This document shows, piece by piece, positions 1-5,770 of a DNA stretch of 14,549 nt (the first letter of the stretch is position 1; every line of letters starts with the position of its first letter). The stretch covers positions 7,282 to 21,830 of the forward strand of contig JAGDWR010000079.1 of the NCBI GenBank assembly GCA_023269865.1, in the 5' to 3' direction. The notes below the pieces were generated by a model. The model searched no databases. It was not told the DNA's origin and was given only the letters and a program-made list of their open reading frames with translations. The position numbers and the translations under genes are program-made. Source of the stretch: Candidatus Methanodesulfokora sp. (GTDB lineage Archaea; Korarchaeota; Korarchaeia; Korarchaeales; Korarchaeaceae).

Positions 1-96
1 TTAGCCGGACAAATACCGATAGAAATTGCCTTGAATCCACCGGAGAGGAGAAGGAGGGGAATTATGGATAGATTGAGGGGTATATTTAGACGTTGA
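1..96 (+). CDS. 3' end of an unidentified gene (partial)
   Basis: The first frame is open from base 1 to a TGA at 94-96, giving about 31 C-terminal residues. The tail is very basic: it contains a PPERRRRG stretch and ends RLRGIFRR. The next gene is on the opposite strand and its stop lies inside this frame, an 11-base convergent overlap like others in the window. The fragment is too short to assign a family. A 31-codon open run is not rare by chance, so this is only a probable coding end; the basic tail and AGG/AGA arginine codons resemble its neighbours. Confidence 0.38.
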   Translation, partial: LAGQIPIEIALNPPERRRRGIMDRLRGIFRR

Positions 97-517
97 AGAA
101 GCCAGATATGTCCTCAAGCGACTTCATCCACTGCTCGTTCATCTCCTCCTTCTTTCTCTCTATTTCATCCTCGGAGAAGAAGAGGAAGCTTATTCCCTCT
201 TTTTTGTGCACATCAACTGCCTTGAATACCTCAGATATCCATAGAACACCAGCAGATATTCTCTTAAGCCAGTCAACATAGTTCTCATCGGAGGGTGCTG
301 CAGATGCCATCCAAAGTTCATCTCCATCGAATTTTACATGAAGCAGACCGTTTCTCATCTCTGAATGTATTTTTACATTGCTGAGCGATGCATCACATTT
401 TCCCTTCTCCCTGAGCTCCCTTTCAATTTGCTCCACCTCTTTAACTCTGAGTTTTTTAAGGAGCTCTACAAACGGTTCATATCCCTCAAATATTATCTCT
501 CCATATGCTTCTCCCAT
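86..517 (-). CDS. Hypothetical protein, 143 residues
   Basis: I do not recognise this family. The 143-residue protein is charged and looks soluble, with no signal peptide or membrane segment. A Lys/Glu-rich helix (about residues 18-40, including VKEVEQIERELREKG) is followed by a probable beta region (46-75) and a second Glu/Lys-rich helix near 115-135 (EDEIERKKEEMNEQW). It has one cysteine (C41), so it is not an obvious metal protein. It starts with ATG at 517, 45 bases downstream of the lysO second half on the same strand, and a TATA-like run just upstream could give it its own promoter. Its stop overlaps the plus-strand fragment at the window edge. Reading frame, start and promoter are convincing; function is unknown. 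Confidence 0.75.
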   Translation of the reverse strand: MGEAYGEIIFEGYEPFVELLKKLRVKEVEQIERELREKGKCDASLSNVKIHSEMRNGLLHVKFDGDELWMASAAPSDENYVDWLKRISAGVLWISEVFKAVDVHKKEGISFLFFSEDEIERKKEEMNEQWMKSLEDISGFFNV

Positions 518-542
518 TGAAACACCCGATATTGAAGGCGAC

Positions 543-552
543 TCTTTATAAT
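543..552 (-). promoter_or_regulatory. TATA-like element for the 143-residue gene
   Basis: On the minus strand the run TATTATAAAG sits about 26-35 bases before the ATG at 517. That is consistent with a start site a few bases upstream of the codon. No GGTG-type ribosome binding site is visible before this ATG, which supports a near-leaderless transcript separate from lysO readthrough. Confidence 0.45.
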
Positions 553-562
553 AATCTTTTCC

Positions 563-1135
563 TTATAAACTAAGTAGTAAAGGTATTAGGAGAGGAGCTA
601 TAATGGTGAGCACGAGCCCTGATATAAATGACTTCATTGTTCCATTGTGATCGCATACCTGAGCGATGAAGGGCAGCAGAGTGTCCATGCATGGAGCTGC
701 GCCTGATGCTGCTAGAGAATCACAGCCAATTCTCTCCGAAATTGTTCTGGCCATGGTAAGAGTTATCATTTCCCTGAGGAGATTGGAAATAAAAGCTATT
801 ATCCCGATTTTCGCTCCGCATGCTTTTGTTATAAGAGGTCCAGCCAGAGTGTACCAGCCGAGTCCTGCTGAGATAGCAGCTGAAACATTAACCGGGAGAC
901 CTACTACAGGGGATATAATTATCCCCGAGGCAAGAGTCCCTATCAAAGTTAGGATGGGTATTTTTAGATCTCCTATTTTCAAACTAGCTCCTTCTCTTCC
1001 CAGCACAATTCCCACTAGTAGAATCAGGATATATAGCAATATGGATATTGCTATGCTTGCAGGAGGAAATTTAACGAACAAGCCCACAATCATACCAAGC
1101 GCCAGGAGGGATAGAGGGATTACAGAGGATGGCAT
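563..1135 (-). CDS. lysO: Lysine exporter LysO, C-terminal part (DUF340 family)
   Basis: This is a membrane protein of 190 residues, almost entirely hydrophobic, matching the C-terminal two thirds of the LysO/YbjE family (DUF340) that exports L-lysine in E. coli. Family-like landmarks are GIVLGREG (42-49), GLGWYTLAGPLIT (91-103), a motif with adjacent Arg-Glu in SNLLREMITL (117-126; R121, E122), GAAPCMDTLLP (145-155; D151) and a terminal hydrophobic segment ending LLIPLLLSL. About six membrane helices are expected. The ATG at 1135 lies four bases after the stop of the N-terminal half, and a GAGGTGA ribosome binding site overlaps that stop, so the two are translated together. The bacterial protein is a single chain of about 300 residues. 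Substrate is inferred from family only. Confidence 0.82.
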   Translation of the reverse strand: MPSSVIPLSLLALGMIVGLFVKFPPASIAISILLYILILLVGIVLGREGASLKIGDLKIPILTLIGTLASGIIISPVVGLPVNVSAAISAGLGWYTLAGPLITKACGAKIGIIAFISNLLREMITLTMARTISERIGCDSLAASGAAPCMDTLLPFIAQVCDHNGTMKSFISGLVLTIIAPLLIPLLLSL

Positions 1136-1139
1136 TAGC

Positions 1140-1376
1140 TCACCTCAGTAATTTTACAGCAATTATACTGCAGATTATGGCGGACACAGCAATGATGAAT
1201 GATGAGAGCATGATCTCCGGTAGTTGAAGCAACACACCCTCATTACCTATCTCCACTCCTATTAGAAAGATAAGAGCATACGCTATATAGGAGAGTATTC
1301 TTTCTACTTTTTTCCTCGGCTTGAGGAGCTTGCCAAGAGCTATACCTGTTATGAAGCATAGAAGCACATCCCACAT
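1140..1376 (-). CDS. Lysine exporter LysO, N-terminal part (DUF340 family)
   Basis: A 78-residue membrane protein with two or three helices, matching the N-terminal segment of LysO. Its core (AYALIFLIGVEIGNEGVLL, about 32-50) resembles residues 34-52 of its partner (LYILILLVGIVLGREGASL). The two halves therefore appear to contain related repeats, as expected for a transporter built by duplication. It ends with a TGA inside the ribosome binding site of the second half. There is no frameshift signature: the upstream piece ends cleanly and the downstream one has its own start. This looks like a true two-subunit form rather than a broken gene. The ATG at 1376 is about 25 bases from a TATA element, implying a leaderless mRNA. 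Confidence 0.78.
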   Translation of the reverse strand: MWDVLLCFITGIALGKLLKPRKKVERILSYIAYALIFLIGVEIGNEGVLLQLPEIMLSSFIIAVSAIICSIIAVKLLR

Positions 1377-1396
1377 ACGAAGTTGTCCAGAGAAAA

Positions 1397-1404
1397 TTAT
1401 ATAA
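1397..1404. promoter_or_regulatory. Palindromic TATA element shared by two divergent genes
   Basis: TTATATAA, a perfect 8-base palindrome, lies in the 50-base gap between the divergent ATGs at 1376 (minus) and 1427 (plus). Its centre (1400.5) is 24.5 and 26.5 bases from the two starts, the normal TATA-to-start distance for archaeal leaderless genes on both sides. No other TATA-like run is present in the gap, so one element probably serves both directions. Confidence 0.65.
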
Positions 1405-1426
1405 AAAGCTCCTGCAAAGCAATGAT

Positions 1427-1693
1427 ATGAGCACAGTTATGATGGCTCTTAAGAAATTTATTGAAAGATTCTGGCCTGAAGCAAAAGCAAAAATAGTAGA
1501 AGAGGAGGAAAATGAGGTTATTGTAGATTTTTATGGTCACATGTGCTACACCTGTGGTATTTATGATTATTTTGACGATTTTAGGTATATTCTTGAGGAT
1601 GAAAGCGGATCAAGCTGGAAGATAGAGAAATATGAGGAGTTTGAGGGAGAGAGCGGAAGGGTTTTTCGAGTTGTATTCAGGAGAAGCAATTAA
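1427..1693 (+). CDS. Small hypothetical protein with a CxxC motif, 88 residues
   Basis: I do not recognise this family. The protein is acidic and soluble. A Lys-rich N-terminal helix (7-25) is followed by an acidic run (25-30), a beta-like segment (30-37), then GHMCYTCG (37-44) with Cys40 and Cys43, and an aromatic acidic stretch (YDYFDDFRY, 46-54). The C-terminus is beta-rich and basic. The Cys pair with a nearby His could bind zinc or form a redox pair, but two cysteines and one histidine alone do not decide this. The start at 1427 is set by the TATA element 25 bases upstream; an in-frame ATG at 1439 is an alternative. The gene precedes a cysteine-cluster protein and an iron/manganese-type membrane protein on the same strand, but each has its own promoter-like run. 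Confidence 0.72.
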   Translation: MSTVMMALKKFIERFWPEAKAKIVEEEENEVIVDFYGHMCYTCGIYDYFDDFRYILEDESGSSWKIEKYEEFEGESGRVFRVVFRRSN

Positions 1694-1709
1694 TTTGTGT
1701 AAAAGAATA

Positions 1710-1720
1710 AAATTTATTTT
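1710..1720 (+). promoter_or_regulatory. TATA-like element for the YkgJ-type gene
   Basis: The A/T-only run AAATTTATTTT is centred about 27 bases before the ATG at 1742. No ribosome binding site precedes that ATG, so a leaderless transcript is expected. The same run follows the preceding gene's stop and, being T-rich on the plus strand, might also help end that transcript. Confidence 0.5.
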
Positions 1721-1741
1721 GCCTTTGCTTAAGGAAATGTT

Positions 1742-2308
1742 ATGCTCCTGCCGTGGAGCAAGGTGAGAGACTGGTTTTGTTTCGCATGCGGGGAGTGTTG
1801 CAGGTGGTTCTTTGTAAGCTTGAGGCCAGATGAAGCTATTAGGATATCATCTGCTTATGGAAGAGACAAGATAGAGATAGTACACGGAAGACCAATTCTC
1901 AGGAGGATAGGGGATTCCTGCGTGTTTCTATATGGAAATTTGTGCTTGCTGGGAGATGAAAAGCCAATAGCGTGCAAACTTTGGCCCATAGTGTTCACAA
2001 GGGAGGGAGGTGCAGATTCATACTTCAACGGTTATTACATCTATTTTGACGAAAGATGCCCTGGAGTCAAAAGAGGAAGACCATCAGACAGGCTTTACAT
2101 GACAATCATGGAGGCCATTCACCTGAAAGAAGGTCAGAAGATCAAACAGAACTACACAACAGCAAGAGTAGGACCTAATTTGTTGTTACCAGCTGTGGCC
2201 AGTTCTACCCTTGGATTAACAGAGGAGATGTCTTCTTTACAAAATTTAGAGTTTCCTTCTTATTCAAGTTCCCGAAGTAAAATATATACTAGAAACATGA
2301 AGAGATAA
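1742..2308 (+). CDS. YkgJ-family cysteine-cluster protein
   Basis: A 188-residue soluble protein of the YkgJ / CxxCxxCC family, thought to bind a zinc or iron-sulfur cluster; the cellular role is unsettled. The N-terminal cluster is FCFACGECC (C13, C16, C19, C20). Further family-type cysteines follow: C60 (GDSC), C68 (NLC), C78 in ACKLWP (followed by the usual Trp-Pro), and C106 in ERCPG. That gives eight cysteines, enough for one or two metal sites. The first 110 residues form the conserved domain. Residues 115-188 are a poorly conserved tail rich in Ser and Thr and may be lineage-specific. The start at 1742 fits a leaderless mRNA. It lies between a CxxC protein and a ferritin-like/VIT1 protein, which hints at metal metabolism but proves nothing. 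Confidence 0.85.
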   Translation: MLLPWSKVRDWFCFACGECCRWFFVSLRPDEAIRISSAYGRDKIEIVHGRPILRRIGDSCVFLYGNLCLLGDEKPIACKLWPIVFTREGGADSYFNGYYIYFDERCPGVKRGRPSDRLYMTIMEAIHLKEGQKIKQNYTTARVGPNLLLPAVASSTLGLTEEMSSLQNLEFPSYSSSRSKIYTRNMKR

Positions 2309-2311
2309 GCC

Positions 2312-2332
2312 TTAATTTACTGTATAGCTATA
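2312..2332 (+). promoter_or_regulatory. Promoter region of the ferritin-like/VIT1 gene, with a 10-base palindrome
   Basis: TTAATTTAC (2312-2320) is a plausible TATA region about 31 bases before the ATG at 2347. It is followed directly by the perfect palindrome TATAGCTATA (2323-2332), which would lie between TATA box and start site, where a repressor would block transcription. A nearly identical string occurs inside the coding region near 3083, so the palindrome may be chance. Confidence 0.35.
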
Positions 2333-2346
2333 ATGACAAGGGTTTA

Positions 2347-3264
2347 ATGGGAACTGCTCATAAAGAAGAGCAATTCGATCTGAGAAGAATGGCAACAGAA
2401 TTTTGTCATGATGAGTATGCTGATTATATTGCCTATAAACGCCTTGTTTCCATAGAGTTCAATAAGGAGCGCAAGAAGAAGCTAGAAGTTATAGCTAAAA
2501 CAGAACACGACCATTTTGATTTCTGGAAGAAATATTCTTTCCCATTCAAACCTTCACTTAAATCAATTCTGTATTCTTACTTTCTGATGTTATTAAGATT
2601 AATCTTTGGTGTAACCTTCGCGATAAAATTGTTGGAAAGAGGGGAGGAGAAGGCTGTGGAGAGATATCGTACTGCACTTGATTTGATGCAGACAGAGGAG
2701 GATAAGAAGGCTGTGGAGAGAATAATTCAGGACGAGCTAGAGCATGAACGTTATTTCGTAAGCCAGTTGGATGAGGTCATTGTCAAGTACATGAGTGCCC
2801 TGGTTTTGGGACTGGCAGATGCTATAATCGAAATTACAGGCACGCATGCAGGAACACTTGGTACTACTAACTCCACAATCATTACCGGGGCTGTTGGTTT
2901 GGTTGTTGGGATTTCAGCTGCTATTTCCATGGCGTCTGCATCATATTTGCAGACTAAGCATGAGACCGGCAAGTCACCCACGATAGCGGCACTTATAACA
3001 GGTTCTGGGTACATTTTAGCTGTTGCCCTTATGTCACTGCCTTACTTTATATTAAACAATATACTATTGGCTTTCGTAATATCTATAGCTATCAGTATAT
3101 TACTCGTGATGATTTTTACATTCCAGGGAAGTGTATATACTAATTCTAGTTTTATTGTAGATTTCCTTCAAACAGTCGGTTTAGTTCTCGGTGTAGCCCT
3201 ATTGGCCTATTTTCTCGGCGACATCCTCAGCGCCACTTTAGGAATAAGAGGATTAATAAAATAA
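2347..3264 (+). CDS. Ferritin-like domain fused to VIT1/CCC1-type membrane transporter
   Basis: A 305-residue two-domain protein. Residues 10-140 form a rubrerythrin/ferritin-like four-helix region with likely metal ligands in HDEYADY (E23), KTEHDHF (E53, H56), KLLERGEEKAVERY (E97, E100) and QDELEHERYF (E130, H133). Residues 148-300 form a VIT1/CCC1-type membrane domain of about five helices, beginning ALVLGLADAIIE and containing GISAAISMASASYL (188-201). Proteins of this architecture, such as bacterial membrane-bound ferritin MbfA, export iron or manganese; the fused diiron domain is thought to bind or sense the metal in the cytoplasm. Metal identity and direction are inferred. A hydrophobic stretch at 72-95 may be an extra membrane-associated helix. 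The ATG at 2347 has no ribosome binding site, so the mRNA is probably near-leaderless. Confidence 0.88.
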   Translation: MGTAHKEEQFDLRRMATEFCHDEYADYIAYKRLVSIEFNKERKKKLEVIAKTEHDHFDFWKKYSFPFKPSLKSILYSYFLMLLRLIFGVTFAIKLLERGEEKAVERYRTALDLMQTEEDKKAVERIIQDELEHERYFVSQLDEVIVKYMSALVLGLADAIIEITGTHAGTLGTTNSTIITGAVGLVVGISAAISMASASYLQTKHETGKSPTIAALITGSGYILAVALMSLPYFILNNILLAFVISIAISILLVMIFTFQGSVYTNSSFIVDFLQTVGLVLGVALLAYFLGDILSATLGIRGLIK

Positions 3265-3268
3265 AAAA
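3255..3268 (-). terminator. Possible T-rich terminator of the sulfur operon
   Basis: On the minus strand this reads TTTTTTATTTTATT and lies about 84-97 bases downstream of the last gene of the dsrE-tusA-sqr-DUF1641 operon. Archaeal intrinsic termination uses such T tracts. It overlaps the final codons and stop of the convergent VIT1-type gene, so it may simply be A-rich coding and tail sequence. Confidence 0.4.
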
Positions 3269-3351
3269 GGTAGATATTGAGTTTATTGGCCGATTTTGGG
3301 AGGATTTACATCTGATAGCCCTAAAAACCTTAGATAGCTTAGTCGATAAAT

Positions 3352-3837
3352 TTATTCAGTGGAATCCTCTGTTGATGAATCTTCTTTTCTCAGATATTTG
3401 CCTAGAAACTTCAAAAGCACTATCAGATATGTAATGCCTTCTTGAACGTCTGGATCTCTGAGAGCAGATAAAATGCCTATTACGCCCTTCCTCGGCTCCT
3501 CCTTTATTGCTTTTTCGAGCTCAAATCCATGATCAGAGAATAGTGACAAAAATCTCGCAACAGGTGGAGATTTTACTTTAGCCAATAGATCGAGAACATC
3601 CGATAGCATGGATGCCCCACCAGCTACCATTTCATCAGATAACATATTTTTCATGCTAGCTATCCCACAGCCAAGTGAGAATAAGGTGTCTAGAGCCCCC
3701 ATGTCCCTAAGCTCTTTCAGTTTTTCTATTGTATATTCTATAGTAGAGAGATTATCCACAATATTCTTCAGAGCACTCAAGTTTTCCTTATTTGAAAGTA
3801 CACGTATCACATCATCTAATGTCTCTACATCTGACAT
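3352..3837 (-). CDS. DUF1641 protein, last gene of the sulfur operon
   Basis: A 161-residue helical protein of the DUF1641 family, which has no established biochemical function. It has a leucine-rich helical N-terminal region (about 8-60), a Gly-rich segment (MLSDEMVAGGASMLSDVLDL), and the conserved-looking C-terminal half GVIGILSALRDPDVQEGITY, followed by a hydrophobic helix (LIVLLKFLGKYL) that may touch the membrane. I recall DUF1641 genes beside sulfide:quinone oxidoreductase genes in Sulfolobales and beside formate dehydrogenase genes in bacteria, which fits this context. The ATG at 3837 was chosen because it lies four bases after the sqr stop behind a GGTGTGAT ribosome binding site. An open frame extends 41 codons further upstream but runs back through sqr in another frame and is not credible as coding. 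Confidence 0.8.
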   Translation of the reverse strand: MSDVETLDDVIRVLSNKENLSALKNIVDNLSTIEYTIEKLKELRDMGALDTLFSLGCGIASMKNMLSDEMVAGGASMLSDVLDLLAKVKSPPVARFLSLFSDHGFELEKAIKEEPRKGVIGILSALRDPDVQEGITYLIVLLKFLGKYLRKEDSSTEDSTE

Positions 3838-3841
3838 GATA

Positions 3842-5002
3842 TCACACCCCAAATCCAGGCAGGAGAGCTCTAGCTGTGATATTCCAATAAAGCCTATTAT
3901 AAGCCATCTTATACCAATAGCAGAAGAAGTTGGGCTTAACAGGCTTGGATGGATTCTCATAATCGAATACTAGCAGGGAACCCTCCCCTATTTTGCTCAG
4001 AAGAAAGCACATAACTCTCCCATCATATACCGCTCTTGGTTTTATTCCCCTTATTGAATCCGCTATTCTTGATGAGACTACTGAGGCCTCAAAGTCTGCT
4101 GTTGATCCTGCCTTGGATATAGGTAGATCTGTGGCATCCCCGATTACATATACATCATCATAATTCTTCATGTTTAACGTATATCTATCAGTGGGTATCC
4201 ATCCTCCTTTATCTCCTATACCAGATTTTATTATTACATCTGCACCACGATGTGGTGGTATTATTACCGCAAGATCATATTTAGTGCTATCTCCCTCCAT
4301 AGATATTATCTCCTTTTTCCCAGGATCAACAGATTCTATGTTAAATAATAGATTTGCCTTTATTCCTCTTTCCAGCATGATATTATACGCAAAATCTGCC
4401 ACGCTTTCTATCGGAAAGACTCTCGGAAGAGGATATAGATATTCTATCTCAACCTTATTTCTCATGTGTCTTCTTCGGAAATAATCCTCGACAAGAAATG
4501 TGAACTCCAGCGGAGCTGGAGGACATTTGTACGGCACTCCCGCAACACCCACTACAATTTTCCCTCCGTTAAATTTTGCCAAAGATTCCTCCAGTTTCAG
4601 CGAGGAATCAAGATCGTAAAAATGGTGAGCCCCTTCTGAAAGTCCTTGAACCTGAGAAGGATCTGGAACTGATCCTGTAGCTATTATTAGATAATCGTAT
4701 GTGTATTTTCCCTTTTCTGTCTCAACAAATCTGTCTTCTACGTTTATCCTAGTGGCCCTCTCTGTTATTAACTCTACGCTTTCAGAGAGCAGTTCTCTTT
4801 CGCTTTTAACCGCTTCACTTACTTCACTTAGCCCAAAGGGAATTAAAAGATATGCTGGTTGATAGAAATGTCTCTTGGATTGCTCTATTAGTTGTATTCT
4901 CACTTCTCCTCTCCTTATTTCCTCTCTAAGTTTATAAGAGAGAAGGTTTGCTGCTATTGTCCCTCCTGTTCCTCCTCCGACAATTAGAACATTCTTTGTC
5001 AT
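3842..5002 (-). CDS. sqr: Sulfide:quinone oxidoreductase-like flavoprotein
   Basis: A 386-residue FAD enzyme of the SQR family, which oxidises sulfide to sulfane sulfur/polysulfide at the cytoplasmic face of the membrane and reduces quinone. Seen in the sequence: the N-terminal dinucleotide-binding glycine motif (GGGTGG, 9-14) ending at E40; ATG at 108-110; Cys160 in VPYKCPPAP, the classical SQR redox cysteine position; the second FAD motif YVIGDAT (285-291); Cys332 in a GRVMCFLLSKIGEG context matching the partner redox cysteine; and an aromatic amphipathic C-terminus (360-386) typical of monotopic membrane binding. The third cysteine of some SQR classes (near residue 125) is absent. The protein has only C160, C332 and C361. 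The ATG follows tusA by 12 bases behind GGGTGT. A related flavocytochrome or type II NADH dehydrogenase is less likely given the cysteine pair. Confidence 0.85.
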   Translation of the reverse strand: MTKNVLIVGGGTGGTIAANLLSYKLREEIRRGEVRIQLIEQSKRHFYQPAYLLIPFGLSEVSEAVKSERELLSESVELITERATRINVEDRFVETEKGKYTYDYLIIATGSVPDPSQVQGLSEGAHHFYDLDSSLKLEESLAKFNGGKIVVGVAGVPYKCPPAPLEFTFLVEDYFRRRHMRNKVEIEYLYPLPRVFPIESVADFAYNIMLERGIKANLLFNIESVDPGKKEIISMEGDSTKYDLAVIIPPHRGADVIIKSGIGDKGGWIPTDRYTLNMKNYDDVYVIGDATDLPISKAGSTADFEASVVSSRIADSIRGIKPRAVYDGRVMCFLLSKIGEGSLLVFDYENPSKPVKPNFFCYWYKMAYNRLYWNITARALLPGFGV

Positions 5003-5014
5003 CTAAACACCCAG

Positions 5015-5260
5015 CTACCTCTTCTTCTTCACCACAAACTCTGTGAATCCTTCTCTTTCAAATACGCCAAGTAGCTCATGTCCTGCCTTTTGAACCCAGA
5101 GTGGTATATCTCTTTTGCTCCCAGAGTCAGTAGAATATACGCTTACTATCTCACCTACCTCAGCTTCCTTTATCGCTTTTATCAGCTCCATGAGAGGACC
5201 TGGACAGAAAGATCCTCTCGCATCAACTATCTTGTTTGGTTTAATCTCGGACAATCTCAT
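5015..5260 (-). CDS. tusA: TusA-family sulfur carrier protein
   Basis: A small cytoplasmic sulfur carrier of 81 residues, the usual TusA length. The diagnostic CPxP motif is in [11 protein letters not shown], with the persulfide-bearing Cys19 at the start of helix 1, preceded by DARG as in the family. In sulfur-oxidising archaea TusA exchanges sulfane sulfur or thiosulfonate with DsrE-type partners and can feed heterodisulfide-reductase-like complexes; no hdr genes are in this window. I chose the ATG at 5260; the preceding GTG at 5263 is also in frame. The upstream dsrE stop is only four bases away, and the GAGGTG that would be the ribosome binding site runs directly into the ATG. Initiation may therefore depend on translational coupling to dsrE. 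Confidence 0.92.
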   Translation of the reverse strand: MRLSEIKPNKIVDARGSFCPGPLMELIKAIKEAEVGEIVSVYSTDSGSKRDIPLWVQKAGHELLGVFEREGFTEFVVKKKR

Positions 5261-5264
5261 CACC

Positions 5265-5681
5265 TCAGATGAAAAGCACTATATCGGCCCCTTTAGCATA
5301 TTCTAAGAACTCCCCTGCTCCAACTACATCATCTACTATATCTAATAGATCCTCTTTTTTGTACCCGAATAAGTCGAAGGTCATAGCACATGCATGTATT
5401 TTTACATTTCCAACATTCTTTGCCTGTTTTATCAGATCTAGCCATGAAGGAGCTTTCTTTTCTTTCATTATATTCAACATTGGTTGTTTCATCTCCTCCC
5501 ATTCCTTGCTTATCCTTGTGTTGTTTGCCGCCACGTCCTTTCTCAGAGATTGAAGACCCCAAAAGGTAGCAAATATTTGTACTTCCATACCCAGAGCTGC
5601 TCCCGCAGATGAAAGCACTCCAACTGCCATCAATTTGTCAATAGTCCCGGAAAAAACTACAATAGCCATCTTCCCACTCAT
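5265..5681 (-). CDS. DsrE/DsrF-like sulfurtransferase (DsrE2 type)
   Basis: First gene of the sulfur operon, 138 residues. It has the DsrE fold landmarks: an N-terminal beta strand ([12 protein letters not shown], 5-16), a [11 protein letters not shown] segment (37-47) typical of the DsrE2 subgroup, and a single conserved cysteine, C98, in [17 protein letters not shown], the position that carries persulfide in this family. Related archaeal DsrE proteins move sulfane sulfur to TusA. The protein looks soluble, though some DsrE2 relatives have membrane anchors. I used the ATG at 5681; an in-frame ATG four codons later (MAIVVF) is an alternative. A TATA-like run about 31-42 bases upstream fits a short leader. 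tusA follows with overlapping translation signals. Confidence 0.88.
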   Translation of the reverse strand: MSGKMAIVVFSGTIDKLMAVGVLSSAGAALGMEVQIFATFWGLQSLRKDVAANNTRISKEWEEMKQPMLNIMKEKKAPSWLDLIKQAKNVGNVKIHACAMTFDLFGYKKEDLLDIVDDVVGAGEFLEYAKGADIVLFI

Positions 5682-5711
5682 GCTTTAACCCTGTCTTGGG
5701 AGGATTAACAA

Positions 5712-5755
5712 TAGTTATAATTTTTTCCTCATACTTTAGTATTATTTAATAAAAA
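5712..5755. promoter_or_regulatory. Divergent promoter region between dsrE and the PHP gene
   Basis: Two opposed TATA-like runs lie here. On the minus strand AAAAAATTATAAC (about 5714-5726) serves dsrE. On the plus strand TTTAATAAAAA (5745-5755) serves the PHP gene. Between them is a perfect palindrome, ATACT-TT-AGTAT (5731-5742), placed next to both boxes where one regulator could affect both genes. The remaining bases of the 125-base gap hold the inverted repeat described separately. Confidence 0.5.
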
Positions 5756-5770
5756 TCCTCGAGCTTTTAA

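Noticed and set aside
1135..1140. Possible frameshift splitting lysO
   Set aside because: The downstream part has its own ATG and a GAGGTGA ribosome binding site at the right distance, and each half begins and ends at domain-like boundaries. Two genes is the simpler reading.
666..1151. Plus-strand open frame of 161 codons opposite the lysO halves
   Set aside because: The minus-strand frames match LysO motifs and have correct translation signals; this frame is a shadow.
2323..2332. TATAGCTATA as a DtxR/MntR-type metal operator for the VIT1 gene
   Set aside because: It does not resemble the longer known operators, and a 9-of-10 match occurs inside the same gene near 3083. I kept it only as a note in the promoter entry.
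3838..3960. 41-codon upstream extension of the DUF1641 reading frame
   Set aside because: It lies within the sqr coding region in another frame. The ATG at 3837 has a proper ribosome binding site and the usual operon spacing.
3296..5710. Near-identical 15-base direct repeats TTGGGAGGATTTACA (3296-3310) and TTGGGAGGATTAACA (5696-5710) flanking the sulfur operon
   Set aside because: They bracket the operon neatly, but several 15-base pairs with one mismatch are expected by chance in a window this size. No integrase, transposase or duplicated target site accompanies them.
5700..5760. Inverted 7-mers GAGGATT (5700-5706) and AATCCTC (5754-5760) around the dsrE/PHP promoters
   Set aside because: The 47-base spacer and short arms make chance likely; the closer palindromes in the same gap are better candidates.
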